Source: Flavobacteriales bacterium UBA1494 (GTDB lineage Bacteria > Bacteroidota > Bacteroidia > Flavobacteriales_E > Vicingaceae). Taken from it: 56,257 bases of DNA. The notes beneath the pieces are model-generated. The model was not told the DNA's origin, made no database searches, and worked only from the letters and a program-made list of their open reading frames with translations. Positions 46,279-54,682 of this stretch are shown here, one piece after another (the stretch's first letter is position 1; the number at the start of each line of letters is the position of its first letter). Location: the NCBI GenBank assembly GCA_905182175.1, contig CAJJAT010000032.1, positions 1 through 56,257 of the forward strand, read 5' to 3'. The position numbers were made by a program, and so were the translations under genes.

Positions 46279-47685
46279 ATGGCAAACGCAGTAGCAACTA
46301 AAGACGATTTGTGGGGACACCCAAAAGGCCTTTATGTTTTATTTTTTACTGAATTATGGGAAAGGTTTTCTTATTATGGAATGAGAGCAATTCTGGTCTT
46401 GTACATGATTTCTGCTGTTAATGACGATAATCCGGGTTTTGGTTGGGATAAAACAGATGCTATCAGTTTATATGGTAGTTACACAGCCTTAGTTTATATC
46501 CTTTCAATTTTAGGGGGTTGGGTTGCTGATAAATTTTGGGGACAGAAGAAAACAGTTTTAATCGGAGGTATTCTTCTCTGCTTAGGTCATGGTGTTTTAG
46601 CAATTGATGCACTTTGGGCATTTTACCTAGGTTTAGGATTAATAATTTTAGGTGTTGGAGGCTTGAAACCGAATATTTCAACTATGGTTGGTGGACTTTA
46701 TAAATCTGGCGACGATAGACGAGATAAAGGATTCACCATATTTTACATTGGAATTAATATTGGAGCATTCTTATCTGCTTTAATTGTGGGTGGTGTTGCT
46801 GAAATCTACGGATGGCATTATGGCTTTGGCCTTGCGGGGATTGGAATGGTTCTAGGCCAGGTTGTATTTATGTGGGGTAACAAATACCTTGAAGGAATTG
46901 GAGAAGCGACTAAAGATCTATCTCCGGCAGAGGCGGAAGCTAAAAAGAAACCTCTTACTCCAGTTGAAGTTGATAGGATGAAGGTTATGGGTATTTCGTT
47001 TCTACTAATAATTGTTTTTTGGGGTGCTTTTGAACAAGCAGGTGGTCTTATGAATATATACACCGCTGAAAAAACTGATCTTAGTCTAAGCTTTTCTATT
47101 CCTTTTATAGGTGCGGCGATTCCGGCTTCTTGGTTTCAATCAGTAAACGCATTTTTTATTATAACTCTGGGAGTTCCAATTGCAGGTTTCTGGTACAACT
47201 GGAAAAAGAAAGGAAAAGAATCCTCTTCAATATTTAAAATGGCGACTGGAGTAATTATCATGGGATGGGGTTTTCTTTTTATGTCCGCTGCTTCAATGCA
47301 ATTTGAAACAGAAGGTTCATCAGCCATGTACTGGTTAGTTCTGGCTTATTTGTTTCATACAGTTGGAGAATTGTGTGCTTCACCTGTAGCGTTATCTTTC
47401 ATAACAAAACTTGCGCCCCTTAAATATGCATCTATTATGATGGGTGCGTACTTTGCTGCAACAGGAGTTGGAAATAAAGTTGCTGGATGGGTTGGTGAAT
47501 ACTCCCAGTCTGCCGGTGAATTAGAGATATTTACCGGAATTGCAATCTTTTGTACGATTATCGGTCTATTGGTTATCGCATTATTAAAACCTTTAAAGCG
47601 TTTGACGCATGGCGCTGAAGATACTCAACAAGGTTCGCACAATGAAGAAGCTGAAGGTTTCGAATTAGCTGATAAGCCTGCTTAA
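46279..47685 (+). CDS. POT/PTR family peptide transporter
   Basis: A proton-coupled di- or tripeptide symporter of the major facilitator superfamily. The 468-residue protein has about 12-14 hydrophobic helices and the family signature FTELWERFSYYGMRAILVLY near the N-terminus, with the ExxERFxYY proton-coupling motif. Further conserved are GLGLIILGVGGLKPNISTMV, FTIFYIGINIGAFLSALIVG and the second-half FWGAFEQAGGLMNIYT. It is 91 bp after the DPP-IV gene and 27 bp before a second POT gene. Its best substrates could be the X-Pro dipeptides made by DPP-IV, but sequence does not show selectivity. Confidence 0.93.
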   Translation: MANAVATKDDLWGHPKGLYVLFFTELWERFSYYGMRAILVLYMISAVNDDNPGFGWDKTDAISLYGSYTALVYILSILGGWVADKFWGQKKTVLIGGILLCLGHGVLAIDALWAFYLGLGLIILGVGGLKPNISTMVGGLYKSGDDRRDKGFTIFYIGINIGAFLSALIVGGVAEIYGWHYGFGLAGIGMVLGQVVFMWGNKYLEGIGEATKDLSPAEAEAKKKPLTPVEVDRMKVMGISFLLIIVFWGAFEQAGGLMNIYTAEKTDLSLSFSIPFIGAAIPASWFQSVNAFFIITLGVPIAGFWYNWKKKGKESSSIFKMATGVIIMGWGFLFMSAASMQFETEGSSAMYWLVLAYLFHTVGELCASPVALSFITKLAPLKYASIMMGAYFAATGVGNKVAGWVGEYSQSAGELEIFTGIAIFCTIIGLLVIALLKPLKRLTHGAEDTQQGSHNEEAEGFELADKPA

Positions 47686-47712
47686 TTACAATTTAACCAA
47701 CAACAAAAGATT

Positions 47713-49389
47713 ATGGATATAGCATTGTGGATTTTAATTATTTCCTGGGTATTTGTTTTAGCTTGGGTTCCATTTATTATATACTCTAACCGCAAGCTTC
47801 ACCCAAAGGCTTTATTCATTCTCTTCTTTGCTGAAATGTGGGAACGCTTTTCCTACTATGGAATGCGTGCTTTGTTAATTCTTTACATGGTAAGTGAATT
47901 ATTCAAAGACTTAAGTAACGGGGAAGCGAAAATTGAAGCATTGGGAATTTACGGATCCTACACTGCGATGGTTTATCTTTTCCCAGTTGTTGGTGGGTTG
48001 CTTGCTGATAAAGTTTTAGGTTATAGAAAAGCGATTCTATTTGGAGGAACGTTAATGATGGCGGGCCACTTTGCACTGGCTTTAGAAGGAATGGTATTTG
48101 GAGGAAATGCCCAATTATTTTTTCTTTCCTTAGCCTTTATTATTGTTGGAAATGGGTTTTTCAAACCAAACATTTCCAGTTTTTTAGGTGACTTTTATGG
48201 ATTAAATGACAGTAGAAAAGATGGTGCTTTTACCATCTTTTATATGGGAGTAAACATTGGAGCTCTTCTAGCAAGTGTAACTTGTGGTTACCTTGGCGAA
48301 TCAGCAGACTTCGGATGGCATTATGGTTTCGGACTTGCAGGCATAGGTATGTTGTTAGGGCTTCTTATCTTCTGGATTTATGCTCCTAAAACATTAGGAA
48401 AAAAAGGGATCAATCCGGCTTCCCTAGAAAATTTTCCTGAAATTATTGAGAAAGACGCAATCAAGTTATTGGAAGGATCAAAAGAAGACAGAGAAATCGC
48501 TTTAAAAGTAGAATCCGAAAACTTTAAAGAAATCAAGAATCCCAAGCTAAAAAACAACCAGATTCTAACTTACATAGGAAGTATTCTCTTTATTCCAATT
48601 TGTTCATTATTCCTTGATTTAAGCGATCTCGTTTATTGGGGTTTAATCATTATAAGTATTGGTATTTTAGGTTATATTCTCTATTTGGCAAGTAAAGAAG
48701 AATCAAGAGAAGCAGGACAAAGACTTTGGGTGATTGTCATTCTATTTATCTTTCATTCGATTTTTTGGGCATTGTTTGAACAAGCAGGAGGATCCATTAC
48801 CCTATTCACACTTGAAAATGTAGATAGAGTTGTCTTAGGTTCCGAGATTCCTACTTCTATCTTTCAGTTGCTAAACGCCTTTTTTATTATGACGTTAGCT
48901 CCCTTATTCTCTATTATGTGGATCAAGCTAAGAGCAAATGGAAAAGAACCTTCTACACCCATGAAATTTGTTCTGGGATTAGCACAATTGGCACTCGGCT
49001 TTGGTGTTATCGTATTAGCCGCTCAATTTGCTGTTGAAGGGTTAGTTCCAATAGTCTTTTTAATCGTAATGTATCTATTTCACACTACAGGAGAATTAAG
49101 TTTATCTCCTGTGGGTCTCTCTATGATTACAAAACTTTCACCGAAAAGAATGGTCGGCTTTATAATGGGAGTTTGGTTCTTATCAATTTCACTAGCTAAT
49201 AAAATGGCAGGTAAAATTGGTGAGTTAACAGCAGGGAGCAACCTAGGAGAAAATGCAACTTCAATAGAAACCTTAGAAGTGTATTCTTCTACTTATTTAA
49301 CTTGGGGCGTATTTGTGGTTGGAAGTGCAGCTTTAGTGCTTTTCTTCTTGGTTCCTACTTTACGTAAGTGGATGAACGGGATACACTAA
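47713..49389 (+). CDS. POT/PTR family peptide transporter (second copy)
   Basis: A 558-residue paralogue of the preceding transporter. It has the same POT signature (FFAEMWERFSYYGMRALLIL) and NGFFKPNISSFLGDFY, FTIFYMGVNIGALLASVTCG and IFWALFEQAGGSITLFT. It is longer because of an extra N-terminal helix (MDIALWILIISWVFVLAWVP) and a larger central cytoplasmic loop with additional helices (about residues 245-345). It probably arose by duplication of its neighbour and then diverged. Both end before a strong terminator at 49458-49505, so DPP-IV and the two transporters may share transcription. Confidence 0.93.
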   Translation: MDIALWILIISWVFVLAWVPFIIYSNRKLHPKALFILFFAEMWERFSYYGMRALLILYMVSELFKDLSNGEAKIEALGIYGSYTAMVYLFPVVGGLLADKVLGYRKAILFGGTLMMAGHFALALEGMVFGGNAQLFFLSLAFIIVGNGFFKPNISSFLGDFYGLNDSRKDGAFTIFYMGVNIGALLASVTCGYLGESADFGWHYGFGLAGIGMLLGLLIFWIYAPKTLGKKGINPASLENFPEIIEKDAIKLLEGSKEDREIALKVESENFKEIKNPKLKNNQILTYIGSILFIPICSLFLDLSDLVYWGLIIISIGILGYILYLASKEESREAGQRLWVIVILFIFHSIFWALFEQAGGSITLFTLENVDRVVLGSEIPTSIFQLLNAFFIMTLAPLFSIMWIKLRANGKEPSTPMKFVLGLAQLALGFGVIVLAAQFAVEGLVPIVFLIVMYLFHTTGELSLSPVGLSMITKLSPKRMVGFIMGVWFLSISLANKMAGKIGELTAGSNLGENATSIETLEVYSSTYLTWGVFVVGSAALVLFFLVPTLRKWMNGIH

Positions 49390-49457
49390 AACTTGATCTT
49401 GATTAAGTTTCCCATTAAAGAACCTCACGCATGAGACAAAGTAGGGTTAATCGATAT

Positions 49458-49505
49458 AAAACTAAAAGCCCACTTCTAGAATTAGAAGTGGGCTTTTAGT
49501 TTTTT
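49458..49505 (+). terminator. Intrinsic terminator after the POT genes
   Basis: Arms of about 20 bp (AAAACTAAAAGCCCACTTCT and its complement) with a short loop and a T-run, 68 nt after the stop codon of the second POT gene. Confidence 0.93.
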
Positions 49506-49612
49506 CCAATCTCAGGTTTTGTAGAGTCGTCGACCGCAGTGTCATTAATAATTGGTCAAATTAGGCAGATACGCCTCGATTTTCCCCATAGGTATCGACC
49601 GGTATTGACAAA

Positions 49613-50062
49613 ATGCAACAGCGCATTTCTGTTACAATAGAAACTCCTAATCTTTCAGACACGATGAGCATTAAACAAAATTTTGGAGTGACCAACATTG
49701 TAAAACAAGCCGAATATTTTAGTCCCCACAACTTAGAGTATCAATTACAGGTGTTAAACCTAAAGCAGAAGTAGGAAAGTTACAGGAAGCGAAATCTTCC
49801 ATAAATACTGTGTTAATTTTCCTTTGCTGCATAATCAGTTTTTTAATCCCTATTTAAACAATGGTGAACTTGTGTGACCTAAAATAGATAAGCCAACTGG
49901 ATAGTTTTACTAATTCCTCTGTTCATTATGCTCTTTTTCTCAATCTATCATGATTGCAATTATCAAAAAACGGTAGGTAAAGCTCAGCTCATTATTTTAG
50001 ACAATTTATTTGAAAAGGCATTGGGAATTAAAATTGACATTTATATTGCGCCATTAAACTAA
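49613..50062 (+). pseudogene. Possible degraded gene, three coding-like fragments in different frames
   Basis: Three plus-strand pieces look coding but are in different frames: 49613-49774 (53 codons, MQQRISVTIETPNLSDTMSI..), the next frame around 49740-49855 (PKAEVGKLQEAKSSINTVLI then a hydrophobic end), and 49928-50062 (44 codons, hydrophobic start then KTVGKAQLIILDNLFEKALG). Taken together they could be one membrane protein broken by frameshifts. I recognise no family, and the pieces may be chance. The rest of the 678-bp gap between the POT terminator and the pmpB-like gene holds nothing else visible. Confidence 0.3.
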
Positions 50063-50067
50063 TGCGG

Positions 50068-50472
50068 TCATTTATCTTTCAATAATCCGTAAATGTAAGT
50101 TCCAAAAATAGATGCGGCGATTACTAATAGAATAGGAAAAAACCCAGCCCCTGCTAAAGCGAACATTGGACCAGGACATGCCCCAGCTAACGCCCAGCCT
50201 AATCCAAATATAGAACCTCCAACTATATACCTAGTAAACCCTTTGTCCTTTGGCGCTATAATAATTTCCGATCCAAAAAAAGATTTGATATTAAAGCGTT
50301 TAATTACATAAGTTACAATAATACCCAGACCTACGGCAGAGCCTATCATTCCATACATGTGAAATGACTTAAACTGAAACATCTCGTAGATTCTGAACCA
50401 AGAAGCAGCTTCTGACTTGACCAGAACGATTCCAAACAAAACACCTATCAATAAATAAATTAGTCTTCTCAT
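50068..50472 (-). CDS. YeeE/YedE family protein, C-terminal half (PmpB-like)
   Basis: A 134-residue membrane protein corresponding to half of a YeeE/YedE thiosulfate/sulfur-compound transporter. It has about four hydrophobic segments and the family motif GWALAGACPGPMFALAGAG with conserved Cys99. The full-length family (for example TsuA) uses conserved cysteines to pass thiosulfate through the membrane; here the transporter is split in two genes, as in PmpA/PmpB. It starts one base after the stop of the other half, so both should be made together. Substrate (thiosulfate, sulfite, persulfide-sulfur or other) is not known. Confidence 0.85.
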   Translation of the reverse strand: MRRLIYLLIGVLFGIVLVKSEAASWFRIYEMFQFKSFHMYGMIGSAVGLGIIVTYVIKRFNIKSFFGSEIIIAPKDKGFTRYIVGGSIFGLGWALAGACPGPMFALAGAGFFPILLVIAASIFGTYIYGLLKDK

Positions 50473-50473
50473 T

Positions 50474-51040
50474 TTAAAAAATTAAAGGAAATAACAAATG
50501 GGTCATAATTAACCCCCCAACAAAAAACCCGATAACTGCAATTAAAGATGGAATTTGCAGATTACTCAATCCTGATATTGCATGCCCTGAAGTGCAACCA
50601 CCTGCATATCTAGTTCCAAATCCTACTAAAAATCCACCTATAACAAGTATCAAAATTATCTTCCAACTCTTACATGCTTCAATTGAAAATAACTTTTCAG
50701 GCATATATGCCTTCCCAGCATCTGTTAGCCCAAGTTTGTTTAACTCAACAATGACTGATTCATCCACATTAACAGATAAGTCATTTGCTAACAGCTGCGT
50801 TCCAATAAACCCACCGATCACTACTCCCACAATCACAATAAGATTCCACTGCTGTTTTCTCCAGTCAAACTTAAAAAATTCTACCTTTCCTCCTGCACCA
50901 CAAATAGCGCACAGGGTTCTTAAATTTGATGACATTCCAAAACCCTTTTCCATAAAAAGTAGCAATGTCATTACCAAAGTAATTAGCGGACCGGAAACAT
51001 ACCAAGGCCAAGGTTCTTTTATTACATCTATCATCTCCAT
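50474..51040 (-). CDS. YeeE/YedE family protein, N-terminal half (PmpA-like)
   Basis: The partner half of the split YeeE/YedE transporter. From the ATG at 51040 it has 188 residues (MEMIDVIKEPWPWYVSGPLI); a longer frame needs a TTG start at 51088 that falls inside the operator, so it is rejected. It has about five hydrophobic segments, a Cys pair at about residues 44 and 47 (LRTLCAICGAGG) and the signature YAGGCTSGHAISGLSNLQIP with a conserved cysteine at about 149. It is followed directly by the PmpB-like gene. A GTAAC-N4-GTTAC site lies 40 bp upstream, shared with the divergent hydroxylase gene. Confidence 0.86.
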   Translation of the reverse strand: MEMIDVIKEPWPWYVSGPLITLVMTLLLFMEKGFGMSSNLRTLCAICGAGGKVEFFKFDWRKQQWNLIVIVGVVIGGFIGTQLLANDLSVNVDESVIVELNKLGLTDAGKAYMPEKLFSIEACKSWKIILILVIGGFLVGFGTRYAGGCTSGHAISGLSNLQIPSLIAVIGFFVGGLIMTHLLFPLIF

Positions 51041-51079
51041 AAAAACATACAAATAAAAACAACTTAAAACGGTTCTAAA

Positions 51080-51093
51080 GTAACTCAAGTTAC
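51080..51093. promoter_or_regulatory. Candidate Crp/Fnr operator in the pmpA/hydroxylase divergent region
   Basis: GTAACTCAAGTTAC is an inverted repeat with 6-bp arms. Reading towards pmpA, TTTATTTG (51057-51050) starts 22 bp after the operator; reading towards the hydroxylase, TAATTTTA (51116-51123) starts at the same distance. Each matches 7 of 8 bases of TAnnTTTG. No TTG stands at the -33 position in either direction. The operator centre would be near -41, the class II activator position. The same layout precedes tauE. Confidence 0.7.
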
Positions 51094-51140
51094 ATTACCA
51101 TAAAGCACACTTGCTTAATTTTAAAATTTGGAACTTGAAC

Positions 51141-52010
51141 ATGGAATTCATAGATTTATTTTATCAATCAATACTTAACTCTATAAACTGGACGTGGAAT
51201 TCAATCTTATTTGAAACCCCTTGGTATACTAACTTCTTTTGGGGACTTATTCTGATTTCACTATTCGTTTGGGGGTTGGAAATCGCTTATCCTTGGCGGA
51301 AAAGCCAAGCTCTCATTCGGAAGGACTTTTGGTTGGACACTTTCTATATGTTTTTCAACTTCTTTATGTTTTCGATTTTCATAAGTGGGTTTTATACTAT
51401 CGCAGAACTCTTATTTTCAAAGGTTGACCTATCCGTCAGTAGCATTGCTTTATTTTCAATTGTTAATTGGTCAATTCCTCTGCAGCTACTTGTATTCTTC
51501 ATTTTGCAAGATTTCTTCCAATGGTTCACGCACAACATGCTTCATAAAATTCCATTCCTATGGAATTTTCATAAAGTACACCACTCTGTTAAAGAGATGG
51601 GATTTGCAGCTCATTTGCGCTATCACTGGATGGAGAATATTTTATACAAGCCCTTAAAGACGTTGGCAATTATGCTAATTGGTGGTTTTGAGCCTGAACA
51701 AGCATTTATTGTACATTTTATAACCATCGGTATTGGTCACTTAAACCATGCAAATATCAAATTAACATATGGTCCCCTGAAGTATATTTTAAATAACCCA
51801 GTCATGCATTTATACCATCACGCATATGCTCTACCTAACGGCAAAGCAGGTGTAAATTATGGAATCAGCTTAAGCCTGTGGGATTATATTTTTAGAACAA
51901 ATTATATCCCAAATCAAGATGGAGAAATAAGGTTAGGCTTCAAAGGGGATGATAAATTCCCGAAAGACTTTTTCCGTCAAAGCCTCTATGGTTTTAAAAA
52001 GAAGGACTAA
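51141..52010 (+). CDS. Sterol desaturase / fatty acid hydroxylase family protein
   Basis: A di-iron membrane hydroxylase or desaturase. From the ATG at 51141 it has 289 residues (MEFIDLFYQS..); a frame from 51111 adds ten residues but begins within the predicted -7 region. Four or more hydrophobic helices surround the histidine clusters HNMLH (131-135), HKVHH (144-148), GHLNH (199-203) and HLYHH (223-227), the complete iron-ligand set. Known members hydroxylate or desaturate sterols, sphingoid bases, fatty acids or carotenoids; the substrate here is unknown. It shares an operator with the divergent pmpA-like gene and overlaps the convergent helicase gene by four bases. Confidence 0.88.
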   Translation: MEFIDLFYQSILNSINWTWNSILFETPWYTNFFWGLILISLFVWGLEIAYPWRKSQALIRKDFWLDTFYMFFNFFMFSIFISGFYTIAELLFSKVDLSVSSIALFSIVNWSIPLQLLVFFILQDFFQWFTHNMLHKIPFLWNFHKVHHSVKEMGFAAHLRYHWMENILYKPLKTLAIMLIGGFEPEQAFIVHFITIGIGHLNHANIKLTYGPLKYILNNPVMHLYHHAYALPNGKAGVNYGISLSLWDYIFRTNYIPNQDGEIRLGFKGDDKFPKDFFRQSLYGFKKKD

Positions 52011-53149
52011 CCTTGTTTTAGGTTCAAATTCTCAGAATCAACCATCGTCACCCAACGTTTCATCTTTTTCTGAATAACTCTAAAATGATGCTTGTCATCT
52101 TCCGTTACGAGTGTAATTGCCTTACCTGGATTCTCAGCTCTTCCGGTTCTACCAATTCTATGAATAAAGTCTTTTGGTGAACGTGGTAATTCGTAGTTGA
52201 TAACGTAAGGTAAAAACGCGATATCAATTCCTCTCGAAAGTAGATCTGTGGCCACTAATACTTTTAGTTCCCCTGATTTAAAACTAGTCAATGCATCTCT
52301 CCTCTTTCCTTGACTTTTCTTAGAATGAATAGCTTGAGCCTCTATGCCATTTTTTCTCAATTTGTCGGCGACTAAATCAGCTTGATAGGTAGAGGACGTA
52401 AATATTAGAACTTGTTGGACTTTTTCTTTTTCAATAATATATCGTAAAAGAGGTCCTTTATTTTCAGCTGTTACAAAATAGCCCAATTGTTCTATCAGAC
52501 TTAAGTCGTCAATTTCTGATGTAATTTCAATTACCTCCGGTGAGTGTAACACCAATTGTTCAACCTTTTTAACCTCCGGACTTAAGGTTGCGGAGAATAA
52601 GAGGTTTTGGCGTTTTATTGGTAATAATTCTAAAATACGATCCATCTCTTTCCTAAATCCAAGATTTAGCATTTTATCTGCCTCGTCAAGAACTAAGCAA
52701 TCAACATCAGAAAAGTGAAGAGCATTTGATTCAGATAATTCTAACAGTCTACCGGGGGTTGCAACTAACACATTGACATTCTGTAATGATTTCATCTGTG
52801 GATTAATGGATGCCCCGCCATAAACAGCAAATGATTTAAAAGGAAAAGGCAATGCCTTCCCAAAAAGCCGGAAAACTTGCTCCACTTGTATCGCTAATTC
52901 TCGTGTAGGAACGACGACTAAAACATTGATATGCCTATTTTTTGTAAGGGTTTTTCCCTTTAAATTAGTCAATATTGGAAGTACATATGCAGCCGTCTTT
53001 CCTGATCCTGTCGGAGCAATCGCTAAAATATCCTTTCCTTTCAAAATACTTGGAATGGCTTTTTCCTGAATTGGATAAGCGGTGGTATAATTCTCCTCAG
53101 CTAGTAACTTATTTAAGTGTGTTGAAATTCCGAGTTTTGAAAAAATCAT
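52007..53149 (-). CDS. DEAD-box RNA helicase
   Basis: An ATP-dependent RNA helicase of the RhlE/DEAD family, probably acting on RNA structure in ribosome assembly or decay. From the ATG at 53149 it has 380 residues (MIFSKLGISTHLNKLLAEEN); a frame from 53167 adds six. Motifs in order: Q motif PIQEKAIPSI, motif I APTGSGKTAAY, Ia PTRELAIQ, Ib ATPGRLLEL, II LDEADKML, III FSATLS, IV-VI with VLIFTSSTYQADLVADKLRK, ATDLLSRGID and HRIGRTGRAE. There is little C-terminal extension. It lies inside the sulfur island but its own role there is doubtful; it overlaps the convergent hydroxylase gene by four bases. Confidence 0.93.
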   Translation of the reverse strand: MIFSKLGISTHLNKLLAEENYTTAYPIQEKAIPSILKGKDILAIAPTGSGKTAAYVLPILTNLKGKTLTKNRHINVLVVVPTRELAIQVEQVFRLFGKALPFPFKSFAVYGGASINPQMKSLQNVNVLVATPGRLLELSESNALHFSDVDCLVLDEADKMLNLGFRKEMDRILELLPIKRQNLLFSATLSPEVKKVEQLVLHSPEVIEITSEIDDLSLIEQLGYFVTAENKGPLLRYIIEKEKVQQVLIFTSSTYQADLVADKLRKNGIEAQAIHSKKSQGKRRDALTSFKSGELKVLVATDLLSRGIDIAFLPYVINYELPRSPKDFIHRIGRTGRAENPGKAITLVTEDDKHHFRVIQKKMKRWVTMVDSENLNLKQG

Positions 53150-53196
53150 AAGTCTAACAGTATACATTTAACACTTTCAATCCTAAAAATTAGCAA

Positions 53197-53230
53197 AAAG
53201 AAAGACGAACTACAAAGTTCGCCTTTCTTT
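53197..53230 (-). terminator. Intrinsic terminator of the persulfide dioxygenase gene
   Basis: Arms 53197-53211 and 53216-53230 make a 15-bp stem with a four-base loop. One position (53205/53222) is a U-G wobble in minus-strand RNA. A T-run follows. It lies 18 nt after the stop codon at 53248. Confidence 0.88.
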
Positions 53231-53247
53231 AATTGATATTTGTTTTC

Positions 53248-54651
53248 TTACACCAAAGAACAACTGTTATCGTCAATTTTTAATTTTGTTTTCGTAATTG
53301 CATCCATTCCTCCTTCAACATTAATCATATTATGAATCCCTCGGGACTTCAATATTGAAGCGGCAATAACACTTCTATATCCACCAGCACAATGTATAAA
53401 AAATTTACCTTCTTTGGGAAATTGATCCAAGTGATTATTTAAACTATTTAGTGAAGTTAACTCAGCTGATTCAACGTGGGCTAAATTAAATTCCCCTTGT
53501 TTCCGAACGTCAAAAGTTGAATACTCATTAAAGCTTTCTTCATACTCCACTGCAGAGATAGAGTATATACTGTCTAATTCTTTACCTGACTCTTTCCATG
53601 CTTCAATGCTCCCTTCTAAATATCCAATGGTATTGTCAAACCCAACTCTAGCTAACCTTGTCAATACTTCCTCCAATTTCCCTTCTGGTAACACTAGTAA
53701 AATGGATTGCTTTACATCAGCTATTAATGCACCGACCCAAGGTGCGAAGCCACCATCAATCCCAATAAATATTGAACGAGGTATATGCCCTTTTACAAAT
53801 TCGTCTTGGTGTCTGACATCCAAAATAATTGCCTCTGTTTCGTTAGCAGCAGCTTCAAATGCTTCCGGAGATAATCCTTTAGCTAAAACTCTTTCAATAA
53901 CAACATCCAAATCTTCGTAACCTTCCTTATTCATTTTTACATTTAAAGGAAAATACTGTGGTGGTGGTGCTAGCCCATCTGTCACCTCTGCTATAAATTC
54001 TTTTCTCGTCATATCTGCTCGAAGTGCATAATTCATTTTCTTCTGATTTCCTAGAGTATCGACCGTTTCCTTCATCATATTTTTCCCACAAGCTGAACCT
54101 GCGCCATGAGCAGGATATACAGTTATGGTATCTGACAAAGGCATAATCTTCTTTCTTAGACTATCAAATAATATTCCAGCCAAATCCTCCTGAGTCATAT
54201 CAACCGACTTTTGCGCTAAGTCAGGCCTCCCAACATCTCCTAAAAACAGCGTGTCCCCGGTAAAAAGTGAATGATCTATTCCATTCTCATCTTTTAATAA
54301 ATAAGTAGTACTCTCCATTGTATGCCCCGGAGTATGAATCGCTGTAATCGTAATATCTCCCAATTTGAATACCTGATAATCTGTAGCTATAGTAGCTTTA
54401 AATGTGGGATTTGCATTAGGACCGTAGATAATTTCTGCTCCGGTAACCTTTGCCAGTGTTACATGCCCACTTACAAAGTCTGCATGAAAATGAGTTTCAA
54501 AAATATATTTAATCTTAGAATTCGATTTCCTAGCTTTTACCAAGTAATTGCTCACTTCTCTTAACGGATCGATAACAGCAACCTCTCCTTTACTTTCTAT
54601 GTAATAAGCTCCCTGTGATAGGCAGCCTGTATAAATTTGTTCTATTTTCAT
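53248..54651 (-). CDS. CstB-like persulfide dioxygenase-rhodanese fusion
   Basis: A 467-residue cytoplasmic enzyme with an N-terminal metallo-beta-lactamase-fold persulfide dioxygenase and two rhodanese domains. Iron ligands and active site are visible: H54, H56 and D58 in ETHFHADFVSGH, H110 in HTPGHT, D133 in FTGDTLFLGDVGRPDLA, and H182. C188 in AHGAGSACGK follows. Rhodanese 1 (about 265-360) has lost its catalytic cysteine (LPEGKLEE at that site). Rhodanese 2 (about 370-460) keeps it, C421 in HCAGGYRS. This matches S. aureus CstB, which converts persulfides and sulfide to thiosulfate. A cysteine also lies near the C-terminus (C464). It follows tauE by 31 bp. Confidence 0.9.
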   Translation of the reverse strand: MKIEQIYTGCLSQGAYYIESKGEVAVIDPLREVSNYLVKARKSNSKIKYIFETHFHADFVSGHVTLAKVTGAEIIYGPNANPTFKATIATDYQVFKLGDITITAIHTPGHTMESTTYLLKDENGIDHSLFTGDTLFLGDVGRPDLAQKSVDMTQEDLAGILFDSLRKKIMPLSDTITVYPAHGAGSACGKNMMKETVDTLGNQKKMNYALRADMTRKEFIAEVTDGLAPPPQYFPLNVKMNKEGYEDLDVVIERVLAKGLSPEAFEAAANETEAIILDVRHQDEFVKGHIPRSIFIGIDGGFAPWVGALIADVKQSILLVLPEGKLEEVLTRLARVGFDNTIGYLEGSIEAWKESGKELDSIYSISAVEYEESFNEYSTFDVRKQGEFNLAHVESAELTSLNSLNNHLDQFPKEGKFFIHCAGGYRSVIAASILKSRGIHNMINVEGGMDAITKTKLKIDDNSCSLV

Positions 54652-54682
54652 AATTCCAATTTCTTTCTCTAAATAATTACTT

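Noticed and set aside
51041-51088. TTG start for the pmpA-like gene at 51088
   Set aside because: The start would lie inside the operator palindrome and upstream of the predicted transcription start; the ATG at 51040 fits better.
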